The notes under the pieces are model-generated. The model worked only from the letters and a program-made list of their open reading frames with translations. It was not told the origin of the DNA and made no database searches. Below, piece by piece: positions 54,773-62,477 of a stretch of 64,000 nucleotides of DNA (position 1 is the stretch's first letter; each line of letters opens with the position of its first letter). Source of the stretch: Caulobacter radicis (GTDB lineage Bacteria > Pseudomonadota > Alphaproteobacteria > Caulobacterales > Caulobacteraceae). The translations under genes and the position numbers were made by a program. The DNA lies in contig NZ_QDKO01000009.1 in assembly GCF_003094615.1 (NCBI RefSeq), forward strand, positions 558,001 to 622,000, given 5' to 3'.

Positions 54773-54821
54773 CGTGGGCCGAGGAGCCCAGGCCGCTGAC
54801 GTTTTCGGGGGGAATGACGAA

Positions 54822-55949
54822 GTGACCGAAGCCAAACCGATTATCACCTTCGAGAACGTCACCAAGCGCTTCGGCAAGCTGGCGGCGGTCGACAACGTGT
54901 CGCTGAGCATCCGGGAGGGCGAGTTCTTCGCCCTCTTGGGGCCGTCGGGCTGCGGCAAGACCACCCTGCTGCGGATGCTGGCCGGGTTCGAGACGCCCAC
55001 CGAGGGGCGGATCCTGATCGACGGCCAGGACATCTCGAACGTGCCGCCCAACAAGCGGCCGGTGAACATGGTGTTCCAGTCCTATGCGGTGTTTCCGCAC
55101 ATGACCGTGGCCGACAACGTCGCCTACGGCCTGAAGGTCGACCGGGTGAGCAAGGCCGAGCGCGACCGTCGGGTCGAGGAGGCGCTGGAGCTGGTGCAGC
55201 TGGGCGGCCTTGGTCAGCGCAAGCCCGATCAGCTGTCGGGTGGTCAGCGGCAGCGGGTGGCCCTGGCCCGGGCGCTGGTCAAGCGCCCCCGGGTGCTGCT
55301 GCTGGACGAGCCGCTGTCGGCCCTGGACGCCAAGCTGCGCGAGCAGATGCGCACCGAGCTGTGCACCCTGCAGGAGAAGGTAGGCATCACCTTCATCATG
55401 GTCACCCACGACCAGGACGAGGCTCTGGCCCTGGCGTCGCGCTGCGCGGTGATGAGCAAGGGGCTGCTGCAGCAGGTGGCCACGCCCAACGATCTTTACG
55501 AGTTTCCCAACAGCCGCCTGGTGGCCGACTTCATCGGCAGCGTGAACCTGTTCGAGGGCGTGCTGGCGGTGGACGAGCCGAGCCATGCGGTGATCCGTTC
55601 GCCGGGCCTGCCGACCGACATCTTCCTCGACCACGGGGTGACCGGCCCGCGCGGCGGCACGGTGTGGGCGGCGATCCGCCCCGAGAAGATCGAGCTGCAC
55701 AAGCGTCCCGACGACGGCGAGCCGCCGAACATGGGCGACGCGCCCAAGGGCACGAACGCGGTGGCGGGCGTGATCAGGCACGAAGCCTATCTGGGCGGGG
55801 TGTCGACCTATGAGATCGAAATCGAGGGTGGCCGCCGCGTGAAGGTGCAGCGCCCCAACCTGACGCGCTGGGACCAGGAGGACTTCCGGCTGGGCGAGGC
55901 GGTGTGGATCGCCTGGCACGCCTGCTCGCCGGCGGTGCTGCTGTCGTGA
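54822..55949 (+). CDS. potG: Polyamine ABC transporter ATP-binding protein
   Basis: A 375-residue ATPase. Walker A GPSGCGKTT, signature LSGGQRQRVALARAL, Walker B VLLLDEPLSALD and switch His VTHDQDEALAL are intact; a C-terminal TOBE domain (GVIRHEAYLGGVSTYEIEIEGG) follows. The GTG at 54822 is the first start that gives the family N-terminus (TEAKPIITFENVTKRFG), preceded by GGGGGGAA. The frame is open back through the repeat to potI, but that stretch is repeat sequence and not conserved protein. Confidence 0.95.
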   Translation: MTEAKPIITFENVTKRFGKLAAVDNVSLSIREGEFFALLGPSGCGKTTLLRMLAGFETPTEGRILIDGQDISNVPPNKRPVNMVFQSYAVFPHMTVADNVAYGLKVDRVSKAERDRRVEEALELVQLGGLGQRKPDQLSGGQRQRVALARALVKRPRVLLLDEPLSALDAKLREQMRTELCTLQEKVGITFIMVTHDQDEALALASRCAVMSKGLLQQVATPNDLYEFPNSRLVADFIGSVNLFEGVLAVDEPSHAVIRSPGLPTDIFLDHGVTGPRGGTVWAAIRPEKIELHKRPDDGEPPNMGDAPKGTNAVAGVIRHEAYLGGVSTYEIEIEGGRRVKVQRPNLTRWDQEDFRLGEAVWIAWHACSPAVLLS

Positions 55950-55974
55950 TCACGCTTCCTTCCGTTCCAAGCTT

Positions 55975-56076
55975 CGTCATCCCGGAAGCGCGCAGCGCTA
56001 TCCGGGACCCAGGGGCCGCCGCATTGCAGGTGGTCCTGGGTCCCGGCTCTCCGCTTCGCTGCGGCCGGGATGACGA
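55975..56076. repeat. Palindromic repeat, family D (potG - puuD junction)
   Basis: CGTCATCCCGGAAGCGCGCAGCG at the left and CGCTGCGGCCGGGATGACG at the right, with GGGACCCAGG / CCTGGGTCCC inside. Copy of 19500-19613. Confidence 0.9.
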
Positions 56077-56106
56077 GCGGGGGAGTGCGAAGGGAGGAGA
56101 CTGCTG

Positions 56107-58404
56107 ATGCGTCCCGTCGCCGGCGTCATCTGCTGCACCCGCACCGTCGGGATCGAGCCGGCCCAGGCGGTGATGAACCGCTATGTCGAAGGCGCGATGC
56201 GGTACGCCGACGCCGCGGCCCTGCTGGTTCCGTCGATGCCGGGGCTGATGAAGGCCTCGGAGGTCGCCGCGCGGCTGGACGGGCTGATGCTGACCGGCAG
56301 TCCGTCGAACCTGGATCCGGCCTTTTACGACGAGGCGGTGGAGGATGCGCCGGGGCCCTTCGACCGCGATCGCGACGCCATGACCCGCGACCTGATCAAG
56401 GCCATGCTGGATCTGGGGCGGCCGGTGTTCGGGGTGTGCCGGGGCTTCCAGGAGATCAACGTCGCCTTCGGCGGCACCCTGCGGCGCGACATGGCGACCA
56501 GCGCCGAACTGATCGCCCACCATGCGCCCGACGAGGTCGATTTCAACGGCATGTTCGACCATCGCCACCGGGTCGACCTGACGCCCGGCGGGGTGCTGGC
56601 CACGGCCTTTGGCGCTGAGCAGGCGGTGGTCAATTCGGTGCACTACCAAGGCGTCGACCGGCTGGGCGAGGGCCTGTCGGTAGAGGCCAGGGCGCAGGAC
56701 GGCGTCGTCGAGGCGGTGTCGGCCCAGGTGAACGGCGCGCCGGTGCTGGCCGTGCAGTGGCACCCGGAATGGAAGCCGGAGCAGAACCCCCAGTCGCGGG
56801 CTTTCTTCAGTCTCTTTGGCCAGGCCTTGCGAGGTGAATTCGAGTTTCCCCTCCCCCTTGATGGGGGAGGGGCCAGGGGGGGGGGGTGGTTACGGCGGTT
56901 CGGCTCGCGCCGGACCCTGAACCGCTGTCACCCCCATCCCCGACCCTTCCCCCATCAAAGGGGGAAGGGAGAAAAAGAAAGTCATCGAGGAAGAGCAACC
57001 ATGACCGCCCCCCTCCGCAACCACGACATCGCCGAACTCAAGCGCCTGGATCTGGCCCACCACCTGCCGGCCCAGGCCGACCACAAGGTCATCGCCGAGC
57101 AGGGCGGCAGCCGGATCATCACGCGGGCCGAGGGCGTCTACATCCACGATGGCGAGGGTCACCGGATCCTCGACGGCATGGCCGGGCTGTGGTGCGTCAA
57201 CGTCGGCTACGGCCGCACCGAGTTGGCCCAGGCGGCCTACGACCAGATGCTGGAGCTGCCGTACTACAATACCTTCTTCAAGACGGCGACGCCGCCGCCG
57301 ATCGAGCTGGCGGCCAAGATCGCCCAGAAGATGGGCGGTCATCTGAGCCACGTTTTCTACAATTCGTCGGGATCGGAGGCCAACGACACCGTCTTCCGGC
57401 TGGTGCGCTACTTTTGGAAGCTGAAGGGGGAGCCAAGCCGCACTGTCTTCATCAGCCGCTGGAACGCCTATCACGGCTCGACCGTGGCCGGCGTGTCGCT
57501 GGGCGGGATGAAGCACATGCACAAGCAGGGCGACCTGCCGATCGCCGGCGTCGAGCACGTGATGCAGCCCTACCTGTTCGGCGACGGCTTCGGCGAGGAC
57601 CCGGCCGCCTTCCGCGACCGGGCGGTGCAGGCGATCGAGGACAAGATCCTCGAGGTCGGCCCCGAGAACGTCGCGGCCTTCATCGGCGAGCCGGTGCAGG
57701 GGGCGGGCGGGGTGATCATTCCGCCGGACGGCTACTGGCCGGCGGTCGAGGCCCTGTGCCGCAAGTACGGGATCCTGCTGGTCTGCGACGAGGTGATCTG
57801 CGGCTTCGGGCGCCTGGGCGCCTGGTTCGGCCACCAGCACTACGGCATCAAGCCCGACCTGATCGCCATGGCCAAGGGGCTGTCGTCCGGCTACCTGCCG
57901 ATCAGCGCCGTGGGCGTGGCCGACCACATCGTCGCCGAGCTGCGCGAGAAGGGCGGCGATTTCATCCACGGCTTCACCTATTCGGGCCATCCGACGGCGG
58001 CGGCCGTGGCGCTCAAGAACATCGAGATCATGGAGCGCGAGGGCCTGGTCGAGCGCACCCGCGACGAGACCGGTCCCTATCTGGCCCAGGCGCTCGCATC
58101 CCTGAACGACCATCCGCTGGTCGGCGAGACCCGCTCGCTGGGCCTGATCGGCGCGGTCGAGATCGTGCGCGAGAAGGGGACCAACCACCGCTTTCTCGAC
58201 AAGGAAGGCGAGGCCGGGCCGATCGTGCGGGATCTCTGCATCAAGAACGGCCTGATGGTGCGCGCCATCCGCGACAGCATCGTCTGCTGCCCGCCGCTGA
58301 TCATCACCAAGGCCGAGATCGACGAACTGGTGGGGATCATCAGGAAGTCGCTCGACGAGGCCGAGCCGGTGCTGCGGGCGCTGAAGCCGAAGGAGGAGGG
58401 GTGA
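56107..58404 (+). CDS. puuD: Gamma-glutamyl-GABA hydrolase PuuD, reading in frame into SpuC
   Basis: Residues 1-244 form a complete class I amidotransferase-fold hydrolase of the PuuD type: nucleophile C111 (GVCRGFQ), H219 and E221 (QWHPE). It releases GABA and glutamate from gamma-glutamyl-GABA. A normal PuuD would stop around residue 244, but no stop exists: the frame continues through a family C repeat (codons about 248-290, including an 11-G tract at 56876-56886) into spuC, whose own ATG is codon 299. As written this is one 765-codon frame. Either the two enzymes are fused, or the G tract causes slippage or a base-call error; with one G fewer, PuuD would stop at 56918-56920. Confidence 0.8.
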   Translation: MRPVAGVICCTRTVGIEPAQAVMNRYVEGAMRYADAAALLVPSMPGLMKASEVAARLDGLMLTGSPSNLDPAFYDEAVEDAPGPFDRDRDAMTRDLIKAMLDLGRPVFGVCRGFQEINVAFGGTLRRDMATSAELIAHHAPDEVDFNGMFDHRHRVDLTPGGVLATAFGAEQAVVNSVHYQGVDRLGEGLSVEARAQDGVVEAVSAQVNGAPVLAVQWHPEWKPEQNPQSRAFFSLFGQALRGEFEFPLPLDGGGARGGGWLRRFGSRRTLNRCHPHPRPFPHQRGKGEKESHRGRATMTAPLRNHDIAELKRLDLAHHLPAQADHKVIAEQGGSRIITRAEGVYIHDGEGHRILDGMAGLWCVNVGYGRTELAQAAYDQMLELPYYNTFFKTATPPPIELAAKIAQKMGGHLSHVFYNSSGSEANDTVFRLVRYFWKLKGEPSRTVFISRWNAYHGSTVAGVSLGGMKHMHKQGDLPIAGVEHVMQPYLFGDGFGEDPAAFRDRAVQAIEDKILEVGPENVAAFIGEPVQGAGGVIIPPDGYWPAVEALCRKYGILLVCDEVICGFGRLGAWFGHQHYGIKPDLIAMAKGLSSGYLPISAVGVADHIVAELREKGGDFIHGFTYSGHPTAAAVALKNIEIMEREGLVERTRDETGPYLAQALASLNDHPLVGETRSLGLIGAVEIVREKGTNHRFLDKEGEAGPIVRDLCIKNGLMVRAIRDSIVCCPPLIITKAEIDELVGIIRKSLDEAEPVLRALKPKEEG
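56850..56971. repeat. GC-rich palindromic repeat, family C, with 11-G tract (puuD - spuC junction)
   Basis: CCCCTCCCCCTTGATGGGGG at the left and CCTTCCCCCATCAAAGGGGG at the right, with the core ACCCTGAACCGCTGTCACCCCC shared with the copy at 53632. The G run at 56876-56886 sits where that copy reads GGGGTGGGGG. Confidence 0.9.
57001..58404 (+). CDS. spuC: Putrescine--pyruvate aminotransferase (SpuC type)
   Basis: A 467-residue class III aminotransferase, in frame with PuuD but with its own ATG preceded by GAGGAAGAG. GLWCVNVGYGRTELAQAAYDQMLELPYYN is diagnostic of the putrescine/polyamine:pyruvate group; FYNSSGSEANDT, CDEVICGFGRLG and MAKGLSSGYLPISAV (PLP lysine) are intact. It converts putrescine to 4-aminobutyraldehyde with pyruvate, an alternative to the gamma-glutamyl route. 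It may also transaminate GABA in this locus, which otherwise lacks a clear gabT. Confidence 0.92.
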   Translation: MTAPLRNHDIAELKRLDLAHHLPAQADHKVIAEQGGSRIITRAEGVYIHDGEGHRILDGMAGLWCVNVGYGRTELAQAAYDQMLELPYYNTFFKTATPPPIELAAKIAQKMGGHLSHVFYNSSGSEANDTVFRLVRYFWKLKGEPSRTVFISRWNAYHGSTVAGVSLGGMKHMHKQGDLPIAGVEHVMQPYLFGDGFGEDPAAFRDRAVQAIEDKILEVGPENVAAFIGEPVQGAGGVIIPPDGYWPAVEALCRKYGILLVCDEVICGFGRLGAWFGHQHYGIKPDLIAMAKGLSSGYLPISAVGVADHIVAELREKGGDFIHGFTYSGHPTAAAVALKNIEIMEREGLVERTRDETGPYLAQALASLNDHPLVGETRSLGLIGAVEIVREKGTNHRFLDKEGEAGPIVRDLCIKNGLMVRAIRDSIVCCPPLIITKAEIDELVGIIRKSLDEAEPVLRALKPKEEG

Positions 58405-58423
58405 GTATCGGCATCACCGTGAA

Positions 58424-58459
58424 ACTGTGATACTGTGAGATTATGAAAAATATCACAGT
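58424..58459. promoter_or_regulatory. Toxin-antitoxin operator overlapping the antitoxin start
   Basis: Three copies of ACTGTGA: two direct (58424-58430 and 58432-58438) and one inverted (58453-58459). ACTGTGATA / TATCACAGT form a nine-base inverted repeat. It straddles the antitoxin ATG at 58443. Confidence 0.6.
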
Positions 58460-58679
58460 CTCCATCGACGAAGAGACCTATCGGCGCGCCCGCATCAAGG
58501 CCGCCGAGCAGGACACCTCCGTCTCGGCCATGGTGCGTCAGTTCCTGGTCGACGTGGCGCAGGACGAGAGCGAGTTCGAGCGACTGAAGCGGCGTGAAGC
58601 GGAGCTGAGAGCAAAAATCCGGGGCTTCCGCGCCGCCGACAACCTGCCGCGCGACGAACTCTATCGGCGTGGGGAATAG
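58443..58679 (+). CDS. Ribbon-helix-helix antitoxin (VapB-type)
   Basis: A 78-residue protein with an N-terminal Arc/MetJ ribbon-helix-helix (MKNITVSIDEETYRRARIKAAEQDTSVSAMVRQFL) and a charged C-terminal tail that should bind the PIN toxin. It probably represses its own operon at the repeat site that overlaps its start. It lies 38 bases after spuC and directly before the toxin gene with no gap. It is unrelated to the antitoxin at 1991, which is of another DNA-binding type. Confidence 0.87.
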   Translation: MKNITVSIDEETYRRARIKAAEQDTSVSAMVRQFLVDVAQDESEFERLKRREAELRAKIRGFRAADNLPRDELYRRGE

Positions 58680-59090
58680 GTGGCGGTCTTCTTCGACACC
58701 AACGTACTGATCTATTCGATCAGCGAGGCGCCGGAAGAGACGGCCAAGCGCGAGGCCGCCAGGATCCTGCTGGATCGCATCGACGGGGTGCTGTCGGTGC
58801 AGGTGCTGCAGGAATTCTACGTCCAGGCCACGCGCTCGTCGCGCCCAGGGCGACTGGATCCTGAGGACGCTGCGGAATTCGTCCGAACCTGGACCCGCTT
58901 CAAGGTGCAGGACAATACCCTCGCCGTGCTGCTCTCGGCCCTGGAGATCAAGGCGCGCTACGGCTTTTCCTACTGGGACAGCGCCGTGATCGCGGCGGCC
59001 CGCGCCGCCGGCTGCACCGAACTTTTCACCGAGGATCTCTCGCACGGCCAGATCGTAGAGGGTGTCCGCATCATCAACCCGTTCCACTAG
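58680..59090 (+). CDS. vapC: PIN-domain toxin (VapC-type)
   Basis: A 136-residue PIN-domain RNase: D6 (FFDTNVLIY), E45 (LQEF), D100 (YWDSA) and D119 (TEDLSHG) make an intact acidic site. The start is a GTG immediately after the antitoxin stop. It lies inside the polyamine gene run, 32 bases before the second glutamine-synthetase-like gene, so it may be cotranscribed with catabolic genes on read-through. RNA target unknown. Confidence 0.9.
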   Translation: MAVFFDTNVLIYSISEAPEETAKREAARILLDRIDGVLSVQVLQEFYVQATRSSRPGRLDPEDAAEFVRTWTRFKVQDNTLAVLLSALEIKARYGFSYWDSAVIAAARAAGCTELFTEDLSHGQIVEGVRIINPFH

Positions 59091-59122
59091 CCCAAACTTC
59101 AGCAAGCGCGAGGAGCGCCCTC

Positions 59123-60523
59123 ATGAAGCCCAAGCACAAGAAGAACCACGACGGTCCCAAGGTCACACGGGGGGTCAAGACGCTGGACGAGGCCCAGTCC
59201 TGGTTCCGCAGCCAGAACATCGAGGAGATCGAGTGCGTCGTGCCCGACCTGGCCGGCGTCGCCCGCGGCAAGATCATGCCGGTGCGCAAGTTCCTGGGGA
59301 CCCCGTCGATGAACCTGCCGCTGGCGGTGTTCTACCAGACCATCACCGGCGACTTTCCCGAGTTCGAGGGGGCGGTGAACGGCGTGCAAGCCGACACCGA
59401 CATCTTCCTGACCCCCGACCTGGCCACCCTGGCCACGGTGCCCTGGGCCCAGGATCCGACCGCCCAGGTGATCCACGACGCCTTCCATCCCGACGGCCGG
59501 CCGGTGGAGGAAAGCCCCCGCCAGGTGCTGCGCCGGGTGCTGTCGCTTTATCGCGAGAAGGGCTGGAGCCCGATCGTGGCGCCGGAGATCGAGTTCTATC
59601 TGGTCGAGAAGAACATCGACTGGGACTATCCGCTGAAGCCCCCGGTCGGCCGCTCGGGCCGGCCCGAGAGCGGTCGCCAGGGCTATTCGATCAGCGCGGT
59701 CAACGAGTTCGACGCCCTGTTCGAGGACATGTACGAATACTCCGAGCGCCAGGGCCTGGAGATCGACACCCTGATCCACGAGAGCGGGGTGGCGCAGATG
59801 GAGATCAACCTGCGCCACGGCACGCCGCTGGAGCTGGCCGACCAGGTGTTCATGATGAAGCGCACCATCCGCGAGGCGGCGATGGAGCACGACATCTACG
59901 CCACCTTCATGGCCAAGCCGATGGCCGGCGAGCCGGGCAGCGCCATGCACGTGCACCAGTCGATCCTGACCGAGGACGGCGACAACCTGTTCTCGGATCC
60001 GAAGACGGGCGAGGCGACGGCCTCCTTCTACGCCTTCATCGCGGGCCAGCAGCGCTACCTGCCGGCGATCATGGCCATACTGGCGCCCTACGTGAACAGC
60101 TATCGCCGCATCGCCCGCGACAGCGGCGCGCCGGTCAACACCCAGTGGGGCTACGACAACCGCACCTGCGGCCTGCGCGTGCCGCCGTCCGATCCGGCCA
60201 ACCGCCGGGTCGAGAACCGCATCCCCTCGTCGGACGCCAATCCCTACCTCGCCATCGCCGCCGTGCTGGCCTGCGGCTATCTGGGCATGACCCAGAACCT
60301 GGCGCCGACCGCGCCGGTGGAGATCGACGCCAGTGCGCGGGGCATCGAACTGCCGCGCAGCCTGCTGGAGTCGGTGACGCTGTTCGAGGAGGCCAAGCCC
60401 CTGGCCGACATCCTCGGCGCCACCTTCTGCACGGCCTACGCTCGCGTGAAGCAGGCCGAGTACGAGACCTTCATGCGCACCATCAGTCCCTGGGAGCGGG
60501 AGTTCCTGCTGCTGAATGTTTAG
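59123..60523 (+). CDS. puuA: Glutamine synthetase-like ligase 2 (gamma-glutamylputrescine synthetase)
   Basis: A 466-residue GS-fold ligase. PEIEFYLVEKN, HESGVAQMEINLRHG, GSAMHVHQSIL, APYVNSYRRIARDSGAPVNTQWGYDNRTCGLRVP and SSDANPYLAIAAVLA are the ATP/glutamate/metal blocks in order, and the sequence follows the PuuA branch more closely than the ligase at 50002. It is followed by puuB, so gamma-glutamylation of putrescine is the best assignment. The N-terminus is basic (MKPKHKKNHDGPK). GCGAGGAG precedes the ATG. Confidence 0.92.
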   Translation: MKPKHKKNHDGPKVTRGVKTLDEAQSWFRSQNIEEIECVVPDLAGVARGKIMPVRKFLGTPSMNLPLAVFYQTITGDFPEFEGAVNGVQADTDIFLTPDLATLATVPWAQDPTAQVIHDAFHPDGRPVEESPRQVLRRVLSLYREKGWSPIVAPEIEFYLVEKNIDWDYPLKPPVGRSGRPESGRQGYSISAVNEFDALFEDMYEYSERQGLEIDTLIHESGVAQMEINLRHGTPLELADQVFMMKRTIREAAMEHDIYATFMAKPMAGEPGSAMHVHQSILTEDGDNLFSDPKTGEATASFYAFIAGQQRYLPAIMAILAPYVNSYRRIARDSGAPVNTQWGYDNRTCGLRVPPSDPANRRVENRIPSSDANPYLAIAAVLACGYLGMTQNLAPTAPVEIDASARGIELPRSLLESVTLFEEAKPLADILGATFCTAYARVKQAEYETFMRTISPWEREFLLLNV

Positions 60524-60539
60524 GCAGCGTTTCGCACCT

Positions 60540-60692
60540 GCTCCCAGAGGGAGAAGGAGGGGCCCGCCGCGTAGCGGTGGGAGGATGAGGGGTTACGCCC
60601 TTGGCCGGCGTGCCGGCACGAAGGCGGGCGTCGTCACCCCTCACCCTCCCGTGCTGCGCATGGGCCCCTCCCTCTCCCCTCCGGGAGAGGGG
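60540..60692. repeat. GC-rich palindromic repeat, family B (puuA2 - puuB junction)
   Basis: CTCCCAGAGGGAGAAGGAGGG at the left and CCCTCCCTCTCCCCTCCGGG at the right; CCGCGTAGCGGTGGGAGG and CCTCACCCTCCCGTGCTGCGC inside. Copy of 49844-50000. Confidence 0.87.
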
Positions 60693-60694
60693 CT

Positions 60695-61978
60695 ATGAAT
60701 CTCGGCCACCCCGCCACCTCCTGGTATGCCACCACGGCCACTCCGTTCGACCCGTTGCCCGCCCTCGACGGCGACGCCTTCGCCGACGTCTGCGTGGTGG
60801 GCGCGGGCTATACGGGCCTGGGCGCGGCGCTGGAACTGGCTTCGCGCGGGGTGTCGGTGACCGTGCTGGAGGCCGCCCAGGTCGGGTCGGGCGCCTCGGG
60901 CCGCAACGGCGGCCAGGTGCACATGGGCCAGCGCAACGACCAGGCCTGGCTGGAGAAGGCGGTGGGGCGCGACGACGCCCTGGCCCTGTGGAAGATGGCG
61001 CTGGACGCCCGCTCGCACCTGGCCGCGACGATCGCCGAGCACGACATCGCCTGCGACTTCACGCCGGGCATGATCCACGCTCGCCACAGGCCGGGCGGGG
61101 AGGGCGAGGATCTCGACCACATCGCGTTCATGGCCGCCCGCTACGGCTATCACGAGCTGGAGCCGATCGACGCGGGCGCCCTGACCGAAGAGCTGGGCAC
61201 GGTGGTCTACCACGGCGGCGTGCGCGACAACGGCGGCGGCCACCTGCATCCGCTCAACCTGGCCCTTGGCCTGGCGAAGGCGGCCATGGCCAAGGGGGCG
61301 GTGATCCACGAGCGCAGCCGCGCCCGAGGCTGGCGGCGCGAGGGCGGGAAGATCGTGGTCGAGACGGCGGCGGGGCGGGTGCTGTGCGACCAGCTGATCC
61401 TGACGGGCGACGGCTATCTGGACGAGCTGGCCGGCCCGCAGGCCCGCGCCCGGGTGATGCCGATCAACAACTTCGTGCTCGCCACCGAACCCTTGGGCGA
61501 GCGCGCGCAGACGATCATCCGCTCGAACGCCGCCGTGGCCGACAGCCGCTTCGTCGTGAACTACTTCCGCAAGAGCCCGGACGGCCGGCTGCTGTTCGGC
61601 GGCGGCGAGAACTATCGGCCGGGCTTTCCGCCGGATCTGCCGGGCTTCGTGCGCCGGCACATGCTGAAGATCTATCCCGACCTCGCCGACGTGGCGGTTA
61701 CCCACGCCTGGGGCGGGACGCTGGGGATCACCCTGCACCGCGCGCCTTACGTGCGCGAACTGGCGCCGGGCGTGCGCGTGGCGGCCGGCTATTCAGGGCA
61801 GGGGGTGATGCTGGCGCCGTGGTTCGGCAAGCTGCTGGCCGACGCGGCTCTGGGCGAGACGGCCGGGGTGGAGCTGTTGTCGCGGCTGCCGACCCCGCCG
61901 TTCCCCGGCGGCCGCCTGCTGCGCTGGCCGCTGACCGTGGCGGGCCTGTCCTGGTACGCGCTGCGCGACCGGCTATAG
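60695..61978 (+). CDS. puuB: FAD-dependent gamma-glutamylputrescine oxidase
   Basis: A 427-residue DAO-family flavoenzyme. The FAD Rossmann motif is VCVVGAGYTGLGAALELASRG; ASGRNGGQVHMGQRNDQ and the C-terminal AGYSGQGVMLAPWFGKLLA are typical of PuuB. It oxidises gamma-glutamylputrescine to the aldehyde used by PuuC, with release of H2O2. GAGGGG from the repeat arm lies just before the ATG, spacing about four bases. It is the last gene of the locus and is followed by a family F repeat. Confidence 0.93.
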   Translation: MNLGHPATSWYATTATPFDPLPALDGDAFADVCVVGAGYTGLGAALELASRGVSVTVLEAAQVGSGASGRNGGQVHMGQRNDQAWLEKAVGRDDALALWKMALDARSHLAATIAEHDIACDFTPGMIHARHRPGGEGEDLDHIAFMAARYGYHELEPIDAGALTEELGTVVYHGGVRDNGGGHLHPLNLALGLAKAAMAKGAVIHERSRARGWRREGGKIVVETAAGRVLCDQLILTGDGYLDELAGPQARARVMPINNFVLATEPLGERAQTIIRSNAAVADSRFVVNYFRKSPDGRLLFGGGENYRPGFPPDLPGFVRRHMLKIYPDLADVAVTHAWGGTLGITLHRAPYVRELAPGVRVAAGYSGQGVMLAPWFGKLLADAALGETAGVELLSRLPTPPFPGGRLLRWPLTVAGLSWYALRDRL

Positions 61979-62009
61979 GTCTGATCGGCGTTCAAGCCCT
62001 GCGAGTGGT

Positions 62010-62094
62010 CCTCGTCCTTCGACGAGCTCAGGATGAGGACCATTGTCGGCTCGGCGTCTGAGAAACCTCATCCTGAGCCTGTCGAAGGACGAGG
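62010..62094. repeat. Palindromic repeat, family F
   Basis: CCTCGTCCTTCGACGAGCTC (62010 on) and its near-complement GAGCCTGTCGAAGGACGAGG (to 62094), with CCTCATCC/GGATGAGG. The outer 29-base arms pair with three mismatches. Similar elements are frequent in alphaproteobacteria. It lies between the convergent puuB and membrane-protein genes. Confidence 0.88.
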
Positions 62095-62102
62095 TTTTCG
62101 TC

Positions 62103-62477
62103 TCAAACGGCCTTGGACTTCGCCCGCAGCGACAGGCAGTAGCCGATCGTTACCACAAGCCCGGCCAGGATCGCGCCGCAGCCGCCCACGACCGCCACCT
62201 CGAAGGGCGCGAACGCCCAGAGGCCGGCATAGACGAGCCCGCTCAAGGCCATCGACCAGCCGCCGACCCGATGGACCCGCCGCGCCCAGGCGCTGGGGAC
62301 GAACCGCTTGGGCATGCGGTTGCCGAACCAGGCGACCATCAGGCCGATGGCGCCCATGACCAGCCGGTTGACGGTGTCGGTGTCGATATAGCCCAGTTTT
62401 CGCGCCAGGCTGGCGGCCAGGGCCAGGACGACGATGCCGACGCCCCAGGCCAGATCGGCGATCACTTCCTTCTTCAT
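62103..62477 (-). CDS. Small membrane protein coupled to SdpR-like repressor (possible SdpI-type)
   Basis: A 124-residue protein with about four hydrophobic segments. Between segments 2 and 3 it has GNRMPKRFVPSAWARRVHRVGGW, which resembles the 'R-x-P-x(6)-W-x(2)-x-H/N-R-x-G-G' signature of SdpI-family immunity proteins. This assignment is tentative. Its ATG overlaps the repressor stop by four bases (ATGA), as in an sdpRI-type operon. If correct, it would protect against a membrane-active toxin or sense one; no toxin gene is in view. Confidence 0.7.
   Translation of the reverse strand: MKKEVIADLAWGVGIVVLALAASLARKLGYIDTDTVNRLVMGAIGLMVAWFGNRMPKRFVPSAWARRVHRVGGWSMALSGLVYAGLWAFAPFEVAVVGGCGAILAGLVVTIGYCLSLRAKSKAV

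Noticed and set aside
54606..54821. A longer PotG starting inside potI
   Set aside because: The added residues are translated repeat sequence; the GTG at 54822 gives the normal ATPase start.
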